Source of the DNA: Streptomyces fungicidicus
GTDB taxonomy: Bacteria > Actinomycetota > Actinomycetes > Streptomycetales > Streptomycetaceae
Assembly: GCF_003665435.1 (NCBI RefSeq)
Contig: NZ_CP023407.1
Coordinates: 5,257,501-5,321,500 of the forward strand
Length of the DNA: 64,000 nucleotides
Direction: 5' to 3'
The notes under the pieces were generated by a model. That model was not told the DNA's origin and made no database searches. It was given only the letters and a program-made list of their open reading frames with translations. A program made the translations under genes and the position numbers. Positions 43,707 to 50,870 of the stretch are shown piece after piece. Every line of letters begins with the position of its first letter. Within the stretch, counting starts at the first letter, position 1.

Positions 43707-44555
43707 CTAGTCGACTTCGCTAATCTTTGCGTACCGCTCTCGAAGTTGCTTCAACTTATCTTCATCAAAAGGGAAGTCGGATTCTTCCAGGCCCCAGCCA
43801 TGGCGCAACTCAAAGAGCATTTCGGCATTGGAGGCCGGGAAGATTCTATTCTCCACAAGAAGATCCCACAGAGGCTCAACCGTTAGGGCGGCTCCGTAGC
43901 CGAGCTCGGGAACAGCGTGATTTGTAAGAAGGGAAGAGGTGACGACTCCAAGCAGCCACCCGTCTTCAGTGAGCACCGGACCTCCGCTGAAGCCCCCACG
44001 AGCCATCGGGGAAATCACGAACAGAGGATGTTTGGAGCCCACGTAAGGGTCGATGATCGCATTTACCTCTCCTCTCACTGCTACGAGTTCTGGTCGTGGT
44101 GAGGTGGGGATAGGGGGGTAACCGAAGGCTACAACCTTCATTAGAACCAGTCCGTCATCGATCCAGTCGTCAAGGTGCCCGCCGATCTCCACGTGATCGA
44201 CTTTGCGTACGTCATCTCGCCCCCAATACTTAACGTGTGTCATGTAGTAGTCGAGTGAAAAGTCTGTCTTGAGCAGGGCCAAGTCGACCGTCGGGTCAGA
44301 CGGGTAGATTACTTCGACAGAATCTAATGATACTTTCCCCTCCCGTGCCGGAATGAGCTTGGTCAAGCGGCGGCCTTCGATGACGTGCCGAGCGGTTACG
44401 AGATACCCGTCTCCAATGTGAAACGCCGTACCGATCCCGACTTCGTCATTTTTGTCGCGTGTTTCCACGCACAGCAGGCAGGGAGAGTAAAGCCGGTAGA
44501 AGCCGAGTTGGGAAGGTTGTGGCCTGTCTGAATTGCCCACACTTGCGCCTTTCAC
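43707..44555 (-). CDS. trypsin-like serine protease (S1/HtrA-like, cytoplasmic)
   Basis: 282 aa from a GTG at 44555; a GTG at 44540 is possible. The catalytic triad is visible: His in LVTARHVIEG, Asp in DPTVDLALLKTD, Ser in ARGGFSGGPVLTEDG. There is no signal peptide and no PDZ domain, unlike housekeeping HtrA. Stand-alone intracellular trypsin-like proteases are known from defence loci, often with a partner. Base use is AT-rich, like the Mrr gene on its left, with which it converges. The 250 bases between them hold nothing clear. Confidence 0.85.
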   Translation of the reverse strand: MKGASVGNSDRPQPSQLGFYRLYSPCLLCVETRDKNDEVGIGTAFHIGDGYLVTARHVIEGRRLTKLIPAREGKVSLDSVEVIYPSDPTVDLALLKTDFSLDYYMTHVKYWGRDDVRKVDHVEIGGHLDDWIDDGLVLMKVVAFGYPPIPTSPRPELVAVRGEVNAIIDPYVGSKHPLFVISPMARGGFSGGPVLTEDGWLLGVVTSSLLTNHAVPELGYGAALTVEPLWDLLVENRIFPASNAEMLFELRHGWGLEESDFPFDEDKLKQLRERYAKISEVD

Positions 44556-44981
44556 TTTCAGTTCAAACTGTTGGTTAATTGGTGGATCATTCGCGCCAGG
44601 GCTTTGAGGTTCGGGCGATCCCTCAGGGGCACTCCAGAGGTCCTGGGGAGCTGCCTTGAGCCGAACCGTATGGCAAAGCGAAGGTCGGCGGAGCGGGTTT
44701 GGCCGGTGGCCTGCCCGGTCTGGGGTCGAGCATGATCAGGGGGCCGTACGCTGGTTGGCAACTCGGGCAGGCTTTGGGCCTGACCGCAATGTGCACGAGT
44801 GGCCCCCTGGTCTTGCTCGACACGGGACCCGGACCGGGGAGGTGGCTAAAGCCGCGGAGCCGACCGCCCCAGCCACGACGTACCCCTTCTTTGGCATCAG
44901 GCGGCTGATTGCCTTGAGCGCGGCACGGGCGCCGGCCGGGCTGGAGCGGGGCGGAGACAGACATCCGATGCGGTTGATCAG
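44556..44981. other. 426-base gap between the protease and the IS110 transposase
   Basis: Several short frames cross it, none with a start signal or a codon pattern I trust. The G+C content rises again here. It probably contains the right end of the IS110 element and unassigned debris. Confidence 0.4.
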
Positions 44982-46202
44982 TCAAGCGGTGCTGGGGAAC
45001 GCGGTCTGCTCGTCGTAGGGGATGCGGTGGGTGAGGCAGTGGTGCAGGCAGCCCAGGAGCCGGTTGAAGAGGTTGCGTTGGGCCGCGACGTGTCGGTCTT
45101 CGGCTGAGCGGCGGCGGTCGTAGTGGGCTCGTGCTCCGGGGGATGCGGTGAGGGCGGCGAAGGCCCAGATATAGCCGGCTGAGGCGAGACGCTGGTTCTT
45201 GATGTGCCTGGCCAGGACGGTGGTCTTTCGTCCGGAAGATCTGGTGATGGGGGCAGATCCGGCGTAGGCCTTCAGTGCGCGTGGGCTGGTGAAGCGGGTG
45301 TGGTCGTCGCCGAGTTCGGCCAGGACGCGGGCTCCGGTGAGTGCGCCGAGGCCGGGGAAGCTGGTGATGATCTCGGCGTCCTGGTGGGTGGCGAAGGCGG
45401 TGGTGGTGACTGCTTCCAGGTCGTCGGCGCTGGCGCAGGCCGCGTTGAACTGACGCAGCAGAGCGAGGGTTTTCGTGCCCATGGCCTGCTCTATGAGGGC
45501 TGGCTGGTGCATCTGCGGTTCGCGGAGCAGGGTGTGGAGTCGTTCGACTTCACCGGTGATCTCGCGCTGGCGTCCGGCTTTCTTCAGGATCGCTCGCAGT
45601 TGCGGGCGGGTGAGCTGGGCGGCCTGGGTGGGTGTGGGGGCCGCGGCGAGCAGGGTGCGGGTGACGGGTGAGGCGAGGCCTTCGCGGAAGTGGCGGAAGA
45701 CGGTGAGGAAGCCGGGGAAGTACTCGCGCAGGTGGGAGCGCAGCCGGTTGCCGGTCTGGACGCGGTCCCAGACGGCGTCCTGATGGGCTCGGGCCAGGAC
45801 GGTGATGGCCTGGGCGAGGTGGCTGTCCGCGGGCAGGGGCCGGTGTTCTGCGGGGTCGGTGCGCAGGATGTTGGCCAGGACCTTGGCGTCGAGATGGTCG
45901 GACTTCTTGCGGCTGAGTGCGTAGCGGTCGCGGTAGCGGGCTGCGGTGAGCGGGTTGATCACGTAGATGGGTCTGCCGGTGGCGCGTAAGCAGGCGACCA
46001 GGAGTCCGTGGGAGGTCTCGATGGCGACCGGGACCGGGTTTTCTGGGTTGTCGCCGTGCTGGGCGAGCAGGTCCAGGAGCTGGCTGAGGCCGGCGGGGGT
46101 GTCGTCGATGCGGAGCTTCGCGAGGAGGGTGCCGGCCTGGTCGAGCAGTGCGATGTCGTGGTGGTCGGTGGCCCAGTCGATGCCGCAGAACACGCTGGTC
46201 AT
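44982..46202 (-). CDS. IS110-family transposase
   Basis: 406 aa. The N-terminal DEDD RuvC-like domain begins FCGIDWATDHHDIALLD (first D), with VAIETSHGLL (E) and SRKKSDHLDAKVLANILRTD (the D-x2-D). The C-terminal transposase_20 domain has SFPGLGALTGARVLAELGDD and the serine region AYAGSAPITRSSG. No break is seen. IS110 elements use a non-coding flank for target choice (bridge RNA in related elements); the 5' side at 46,203-46,400 is the place to look. It separates the defence cargo from the conjugation backbone. Confidence 0.92.
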   Translation of the reverse strand: MTSVFCGIDWATDHHDIALLDQAGTLLAKLRIDDTPAGLSQLLDLLAQHGDNPENPVPVAIETSHGLLVACLRATGRPIYVINPLTAARYRDRYALSRKKSDHLDAKVLANILRTDPAEHRPLPADSHLAQAITVLARAHQDAVWDRVQTGNRLRSHLREYFPGFLTVFRHFREGLASPVTRTLLAAAPTPTQAAQLTRPQLRAILKKAGRQREITGEVERLHTLLREPQMHQPALIEQAMGTKTLALLRQFNAACASADDLEAVTTTAFATHQDAEIITSFPGLGALTGARVLAELGDDHTRFTSPRALKAYAGSAPITRSSGRKTTVLARHIKNQRLASAGYIWAFAALTASPGARAHYDRRRSAEDRHVAAQRNLFNRLLGCLHHCLTHRIPYDEQTAFPSTA

Positions 46203-46436
46203 GGCGGGTGTCCTTGGGTGGGTGACGGTGGTGTGAGGTCGTCGCCGTGGCGGGGTTGCGCGTCTCCCTAATGGCAGGGCTCATAGGCCCGTCATCCGAT
46301 TAGCCGTTCGCAATCCCAGCGGTCGCCAGGGGCCTCGGTCAGCTGTGGAACTGGAAGTGTTCGCCGAGCGGTGAGAGGTGTTCCCTGGCGGCGGCTTGGA
46401 CCACGAGAGCCAACGATGCCGCTGTTTGTGTGCGAG

Positions 46437-46501
46437 CGGGGGTGGCGGGGCCGGTCCGCGCGGGACGAAGGCAGGAGCGCGGACCGGCCCCGCCACCCCC
46501 G
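46437..46501. repeat. perfect 25-bp inverted repeat (hairpin)
   Basis: Left arm 46437-46461 begins CGGGGGTGGCGGGG; right arm 46477-46501 is its exact complement ending CGCCACCCCCG; a 15-base purine-rich loop separates them. All 25 pairs match, so it would form a very stable hairpin in DNA or RNA. It lies in a 490-base gap between the IS110 gene and the DUF1152 gene pair. It may be a terminator, or a structural site of the mobile element. Confidence 0.85.
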
Positions 46502-46613
46502 GCGCTGCTCCACGGAGCGGGAAGGCATGTGGGGCCGGCTCTGTCTTGAGAGGTCAGGCCTCAGGAGCGACTACGGATCACCACATGCCCACCCGGTTAC
46601 GGCACCATTAGGA

Positions 46614-46644
46614 GCGCAGGCCCGGCCGGGGGCCGGGCCTGCGC
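46614..46644 (-). terminator. terminator after the reverse gene pair 46690-48026
   Basis: GCGCAGGCCCGGCC, loop GGG, then the exact 14-base complement. It is placed 45 bases after the stop of the 46690 gene on the reverse strand, as expected for an intrinsic terminator of that operon. Confidence 0.7.
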
Positions 46645-46689
46645 GGTGAGCGGAGCGAGCCGCCTTGAACCCGTGGAGAAGGTTGTAAC

Positions 46690-46941
46690 TCAGTAGGACG
46701 CAGGTGCTGGTTGACCGGTCGGTCCCCTGGTTGCTGTGATTCTGCGTGCTTGTTCTGCTGCGCGCTGAAGTGCCTGGGCCACTTGGTCGGCGTCGTCGGC
46801 GTTTAGCAGGATCTCTTGTCTCCAAAGGATCGAGAGCCTGACGGTGCCGTCGTGCAGGTGTACGGCTACGTCGACTTCTGTGTCGTGGCCGGCTGCGTCC
46901 CGGATGTCGTCCAGGCCTGGTTCGCTTGCGAACGCGCTCAT
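46690..46941 (-). CDS. small hypothetical protein of the backbone
   Basis: 83 aa from an ATG at 46941 that overlaps the DUF1152 stop (ATGA). It reads as one alpha/beta unit (VDVAVHLHDGTVRLSILWRQ, then ADQVAQALQRAAEQARR) with a proline-rich tail. No family recognised. Translational coupling ties it to the DUF1152 protein. Confidence 0.6.
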   Translation of the reverse strand: MSAFASEPGLDDIRDAAGHDTEVDVAVHLHDGTVRLSILWRQEILLNADDADQVAQALQRAAEQARRITATRGPTGQPAPASY

Positions 46942-48026
46942 GCTCCGATGTTCCACAGCGGGGCGTCGTACTGGCCCGGTCGGCTGTGGATGAGAAGCCG
47001 GCGCAGCTCGTCACGCTGGGAGCCGCTGAGGTTCAAGGCCTCGGTGATGTGGCGGAACGTCGTGTGGGTGACTCCGCGGGCTCGGGCCTCACTCTGGAAC
47101 TGGTCGAGTCGGGACAGTACGTCGTCGGGGTCCAGCTTCGTCGGTGGCCGCTCAGTGAGCCATGCTGCCTTGTTGCGTTCGTAGTCGATCTCCGAGAAGC
47201 CGCAGATCTCGCGGCTGTGTGCCTCGGCCTCGTCCAGGGTGGCGGTCGTCATGATGGCGCGGGCCAGGCTGTTGCGGCCGACCGCGTCGTCCAGGTCGAC
47301 TTCGTGGACCGTGGGTCCTTCGTCAGTGAGGGGGACGGGAAGGCCGGCGTCGCGCACCTCGCAGATGCCGCGGGCTCCTCGGGCTGTTGCGGCGAGCATG
47401 GCGGTGGCCTCTGAGGGGTGCCATTCCAGGATGCTGCCGATCGTCTCCACGTCCTCGGCCGTGAAGGTGTGGACGGGAGTGCCGAATAGAGGGCGCAGGT
47501 CGTCGGGGGAGATCTCACCGTCCAGTCCGGGGCCTGCGACCAGGAGCCGGATCGGGGCGTTGACCTGGCAGCAGGCGGCGAGGGTGAGGGCGTCGGCGAG
47601 GGGGCTCTTGAGGGTGGGTTCGTCGCCCTGGGCGAGGATGTCGCCGCCGACGTCGAGTAGATCGATCGAGGCCGGCGCCAGGTGGGACACCAGCTCTTCG
47701 AGCTGGCGGGTGATGCCCTCGGCGCCGTGGTGCGGGTCGAGCAGAGCCAGTGTGTGCGGGATCTCTGCCGCGAGCCGGGGGAGTGTGGAGCCCGCCGGGG
47801 CGATCGGCTGGGCCTCGGCCGGCACCGACCGGACGGACTGAGTGACGGGTTCGAGTCCCGTGAAGCTGTCGGCTCCTCGCGGTCCCGGGAGTGGGTCGAT
47901 CAGGAGGCGGTCCCACGCGTACGTGAGGATCACCGCCTGGTCCTCGTCGCCGTAGAGGGCGGCGTGAAGCATGGCGGCGGCGACTGCGTCGCCCCCTCCT
48001 CCTGCTGCGACGATCAACCGCGTCAT
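46938..48026 (-). CDS. DUF1152 family protein
   Basis: 362 aa from the ATG at 48026 (MTRLIVAAGGGGDAVAAAML). The glycine-rich start, PHHGAEGITRQLEEL and DLLDVGGDILAQGDEPTLKS (about 130-150) are the marks of DUF1152, a family of unknown function with a nucleotide-fold look. It is divergent from the GntR gene at 48112; a palindromic operator (48068-48090) lies in the 85-base space between them, so GntR probably controls both. Genes of this kind recur in actinomycete integrative elements. Confidence 0.8.
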   Translation of the reverse strand: MTRLIVAAGGGGDAVAAAMLHAALYGDEDQAVILTYAWDRLLIDPLPGPRGADSFTGLEPVTQSVRSVPAEAQPIAPAGSTLPRLAAEIPHTLALLDPHHGAEGITRQLEELVSHLAPASIDLLDVGGDILAQGDEPTLKSPLADALTLAACCQVNAPIRLLVAGPGLDGEISPDDLRPLFGTPVHTFTAEDVETIGSILEWHPSEATAMLAATARGARGICEVRDAGLPVPLTDEGPTVHEVDLDDAVGRNSLARAIMTTATLDEAEAHSREICGFSEIDYERNKAAWLTERPPTKLDPDDVLSRLDQFQSEARARGVTHTTFRHITEALNLSGSQRDELRRLLIHSRPGQYDAPLWNIGA

Positions 48027-48067
48027 GCGATCAGAGTACGGGTTCACGGGTTGGCCACTCACCCTAT

Positions 48068-48090
48068 AGTGGCAAAAGGCCATAGCCACT
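48068..48090. promoter_or_regulatory. operator-like inverted repeat AGTGGC-n11-GCCACT
   Basis: Half-sites AGTGGC and GCCACT, 11 bases apart, lie between the divergent DUF1152 and GntR genes. The same half-sites recur at 48893-48908 and 48917-48932. This points to autoregulation by the GntR protein encoded at 48112. Confidence 0.7.
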
Positions 48091-48111
48091 TGGACGAGGA
48101 AGGGAGGGGAG

Positions 48112-48852
48112 ATGCCGCAGATCGAAGAGGCACAGCCGAAGTATCTCCAGATCGCCCACTACATCCGTGACCAGATCCTTCGGGGTGACCTGCGGCCGGG
48201 GGACGAGGTTCCCTCGGAACGGCAGCTCGCCGCGGACTGGAAGGTGTCCCGGCCCACGGCTGCGAGGTCGTTGGAGGCGCTGAGCCATCAGGGCCTGGTC
48301 GAGAAGCGTCAGGGCTCGGGGACGTACGTGCGCAGCCTCGAAGTGAACCGGCGTGCACGCGAGTTGTACGGACGCGCACGGCAGACCGGGAAGATCTACA
48401 CGCCCGGAGAGTATGCGGTGATCACCTCGACCGGTTGGCTGGAGGCTCCGGACTACGTCGCCGAGGCGCTGGGGCTGGTGAAGGATCGCCGAGCCGTGCA
48501 CCGCCGGCGCGTGACCAACAACCAGGACGGCCCGATCAACCTGTCCACTTCGTGGTTCGCTGCGGATGTCGGCCAGCGGGCACCCAAGCTCCTGGACCCT
48601 GAGCGGATCCAGGAAGGGACGCTCATGTACGTCGAGCGGATGACCGGGCGTCAAGGCAGCTACGCAGAAGACCGGATGTGCGCTCGGGCTGCCACGGACG
48701 AGGAAGCGGCCGACTTGCAGTTGGAGCCGGAGTCCGCGGTCCTCATCGTCCATCACGTCGTCTTCGACCTCCAGGACCGGCCCCTGGAGTTCGCCGAAGC
48801 CACCTACCCGCCGCACCGCTGGGCGTTCGAACAGGGCTACCCGCTCACCTGA
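48112..48852 (+). CDS. GntR/HutC-type regulator with UTRA domain
   Basis: 246 aa. Winged helix at residues 8-72: YLQIAHYIRDQILRGDLRPG, then VPSERQLAADWKVSRPTAAR and GSGTYVRS. The C-terminal part is a ligand-binding UTRA domain (ERMTGRQGSYAEDRMCARAA, PPHRWAFEQGYPL). GntR proteins of this type (KorSA-like) repress transfer and replication genes of pSAM2-like elements. It likely acts on the AGTGGC/GCCACT operators on both sides of its own gene. Confidence 0.88.
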   Translation: MPQIEEAQPKYLQIAHYIRDQILRGDLRPGDEVPSERQLAADWKVSRPTAARSLEALSHQGLVEKRQGSGTYVRSLEVNRRARELYGRARQTGKIYTPGEYAVITSTGWLEAPDYVAEALGLVKDRRAVHRRRVTNNQDGPINLSTSWFAADVGQRAPKLLDPERIQEGTLMYVERMTGRQGSYAEDRMCARAATDEEAADLQLEPESAVLIVHHVVFDLQDRPLEFAEATYPPHRWAFEQGYPLT

Positions 48853-48892
48853 CGACGACTCGCCAGTTCCGGCGAACCGCTTGCACCTCTCA

Positions 48893-48932
48893 AGTGGCTA
48901 ATGCCACTATCCAGGAAGTGGCTAAGGCCACT
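48893..48932. promoter_or_regulatory. tandem operators AGTGGC-n4-GCCACT, two copies
   Basis: Copy 1: 48893-48908 with spacer TAAT; copy 2: 48917-48932 with spacer TAAG; offset 24 bases. They precede the small zinc-finger and ATPase genes starting at 48953 and share half-sites with the site at 48068. The 24-base offset would put two dimers on nearly the same DNA face plus about two turns. Confidence 0.75.
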
Positions 48933-48952
48933 TGAGGAGAAGGGGGCACGAC

Positions 48953-49126
48953 GTGAGGAGTCGGCGGCCGGTACAGGGCGCGCAGTTAGCTTGCCGGGGG
49001 TGTCGGGGGCGTGGATGGAAGCGCGTCGGCTCCCGAACGGCGCTGGCGCTCTCCACGGCCAATGACCGCGACCGTGCCACGTCGAAGCGGCGCTGCCTCG
49101 ACTGCGACGGCAGCGGCAAGGAGTGA
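48953..49126 (+). CDS. small protein with two CxxCxGxG motifs (DnaJ-type zinc finger)
   Basis: 57 aa from a GTG at 48953 (AGAAGGGGGC upstream). CRGCRGRG (about 20) and CLDCDGSG (about 50) together make one zinc site, as in the DnaJ central domain. Such tiny zinc proteins are frequent in Streptomyces integrative elements; the function is unknown. It lies directly behind the tandem operators and six bases before the next gene. Confidence 0.65.
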   Translation: MRSRRPVQGAQLACRGCRGRGWKRVGSRTALALSTANDRDRATSKRRCLDCDGSGKE

Positions 49127-49132
49127 GCACGC

Positions 49133-49570
49133 ATGGCCTACACGATCGACCGCCACCCCTGTGAGGATTCGCCGCGGCTCGGAGCGATGACCTTGCATCC
49201 GGAGCCTGAGTCCGTATCTCGTGCGCGGCGTTGGTTCCGGAAGTTCATCGCTCCGTACAACCCGGCCTGCTCGATCGACGACTGCACGCTGATGATCTCG
49301 GAGCTGGTGACCAACGCCATCTGCTACGGGAAGTCGGATGACCCGTGGCTGGTGCGGGTCGAGTGGTACCGCGAGGGAACCTCGCTCCGCGTCGACGTGC
49401 ACAACCCGGGCTTCCCGGCGAACGTGCGGCTGCGGCACCCGGAGGCGAACGACGCCCACGGGCGAGGGCTGCTCCTGGTGGACTCCATCGCGGACTCCTG
49501 GCACTCCGGGCCCAGCTGCTTCGGCGGAACGGTCGTCTCCTTCGTGGTCGCTGATGCCTGGCCGGCGTGA
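49133..49570 (+). CDS. RsbW-like ATP-binding protein of the element
   Basis: 145 aa. N-box CTLMISELVTNAICYGKSDD, then VDVHNPGFPANV and the glycine box AHGRGLLLVDSIADSW. A stand-alone GHKL ATPase of anti-sigma kinase type. On a mobile element it may tie transfer to host stress regulation, but no partner gene is adjacent. Likely co-transcribed with the zinc-finger gene before it. Confidence 0.85.
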   Translation: MAYTIDRHPCEDSPRLGAMTLHPEPESVSRARRWFRKFIAPYNPACSIDDCTLMISELVTNAICYGKSDDPWLVRVEWYREGTSLRVDVHNPGFPANVRLRHPEANDAHGRGLLLVDSIADSWHSGPSCFGGTVVSFVVADAWPA

Positions 49571-49619
49571 TGGGATAGCTCACCTCTCCTACTGCCGGTG
49601 TGAAAGTGTCGCTAGGCTG

Positions 49620-49635
49620 GTTGACCAGTTGACTT
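49620..49635. promoter_or_regulatory. TTGAC direct repeats before the second GntR gene
   Basis: GTTGACCAGTTGACTTGG contains two TTGAC words eight bases apart, 25-40 bases before the GntR start at 49660. TTGAC/GTCAA words recur at 50423-50434 and 50462-50477, suggesting autoregulation. Confidence 0.5.
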
Positions 49636-49659
49636 GGCCAATCCCGACAGGCGGCGTTC

Positions 49660-50388
49660 ATGGCGTATGAAGTGGAGCCACCGAAGTACGTGCGCCTCGC
49701 ACAGACGCTTCAGCAGCGCATCGAGGACGGTACGTACGCGCCCGGCACCCGCGTACCGAGTGAGAACCAGCTGGTGCAGGCATTCGGGATGTCCCGCCCG
49801 ACCGTCGTCCGGGCGCTGGAGCTGCTGAAGCGGGACGGCTGGCTCGAGTCCCGGCAGGGGTACGGCACGATCGTCCGCGGTCGACCGGAAGTCGTCGAGC
49901 AGAAGGACCGGCGGGGGCGTGAGGCGCTGGAGCGCGATGAGACGCAGGGTGCGGGGCGGCTGATCGAAGTCGGGCGTGTACCTGTCCCGGCTCGGGTCGC
50001 CTCGGCGCTCGGCCTGCCGAAGAAGACCGAAGTCCTCATGCGTCGCTTCCTGGTCGAGGAGGACGGTGAAGCTGTCGAGCTGGTCTCGTCGTACTTCCCC
50101 GCCGGCCTGGTCGAGGGCACTGAGCTGGGGACCGACGAGCCTCTGAGCGGGAGTGTTCGCGAACACCTCGAAACGCGGAAGAAGGTCCGCTTCGACCATG
50201 TGGTCGAGCGTGTGTCGGCCCGGCTGCCCGAAGCGAGTGAAGCCGAACTGCTGGATCTGCCGGACGGTATGCCCGTGCTGAGTGTCCTGGTCGTCGCCTG
50301 TGACGCCTCCGGCCGGTCCTTGCAGGTCGCTGACGTGCTCCTGCCTGCTGACCGGCAGGAACTCGAAGACACCTACCGCCTGAGCTGA
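49660..50388 (+). CDS. GntR-family regulator with UTRA domain (KorA-like)
   Basis: 242 aa. Winged helix at residues 5-70: YVRLAQTLQQRIEDGTYAPG, then VPSENQLVQAFGMSRPTVVR and RQGYGTIVRG. A UTRA domain follows (TEVLMRRFLVEEDGEAVELV and LVVACDASGRSLQVADVLLP). It lies directly before the transfer/replication genes and probably represses them through the TTGAC sites. It is the second GntR of the element, so a two-step control is likely. Confidence 0.88.
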   Translation: MAYEVEPPKYVRLAQTLQQRIEDGTYAPGTRVPSENQLVQAFGMSRPTVVRALELLKRDGWLESRQGYGTIVRGRPEVVEQKDRRGREALERDETQGAGRLIEVGRVPVPARVASALGLPKKTEVLMRRFLVEEDGEAVELVSSYFPAGLVEGTELGTDEPLSGSVREHLETRKKVRFDHVVERVSARLPEASEAELLDLPDGMPVLSVLVVACDASGRSLQVADVLLPADRQELEDTYRLS

Positions 50389-50422
50389 GCCCCGTCCGGG
50401 AGTGAAACCCCGTGATAGCAGC

Positions 50423-50496
50423 TTGACAAGTCAACCTAGCATCCTTAGCTTCGAACTTGCTAAGTCAACTTGTCAGGTCGACGAGTTGATCAACTC
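50423..50496. promoter_or_regulatory. operator cluster upstream of the transfer operon
   Basis: Three inverted repeats in 75 bases: TTGACAAGTCAA (50423-50434), AAGTCAACTTGTCAGG (50462-50477) and the perfect palindrome GAGTTGATCAACTC (50483-50496). They sit just before the GTG at 50515. Shared TTGAC words with 49621 point to the GntR protein at 49660 as the binder. Confidence 0.7.
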
Positions 50497-50514
50497 TCAG
50501 AAGGAGCAATCCCT

Positions 50515-50865
50515 GTGCGTGTGATCCGCGTTGACGCCTCGGCCGCCACGATCCTGCTCACTGAAGCTCCGGCGCCGAAGGTGCGCGACCGGCAGACCGG
50601 TGAGATCGCCAAGGACGCGATGACCGGTGAGGCGCTGATGACCGTCGGCGTCGTCTACATCGACGAGGGCGAGTCGTCGCTGATCCAGGTCACCGTCCCG
50701 GAGAGCGGCGTGACCGAGGGCCTGACGGTCGGTGCTCCGGTCTCGCTTCCGGGTCTGGTGGCGCGGCCGTGGCAGAGCGTCTTCAACGGCCGGGAGCGGC
50801 ACGGCATCGCCTACCGGGCGACTGCCGTTGCTCCGGGCGCCTTCTCGATGGCTCAGGCGGGCTGA
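50515..50865 (+). CDS. conserved small protein of the transfer operon
   Basis: 116 aa; GTG at 50515 with AGAAGGAG upstream. All-beta look (IRVDASAATILLTEAPAPKV, then VTVPESGVTEGLTVGAPVSL and HGIAYRATAVAPG), like an OB or barrel fold. Proteins of this size stand directly before traB in many Streptomyces integrative elements. No known activity. Six bases before the TraB start. Confidence 0.65.
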   Translation: MRVIRVDASAATILLTEAPAPKVRDRQTGEIAKDAMTGEALMTVGVVYIDEGESSLIQVTVPESGVTEGLTVGAPVSLPGLVARPWQSVFNGRERHGIAYRATAVAPGAFSMAQAG

Positions 50866-50870
50866 CCGCC

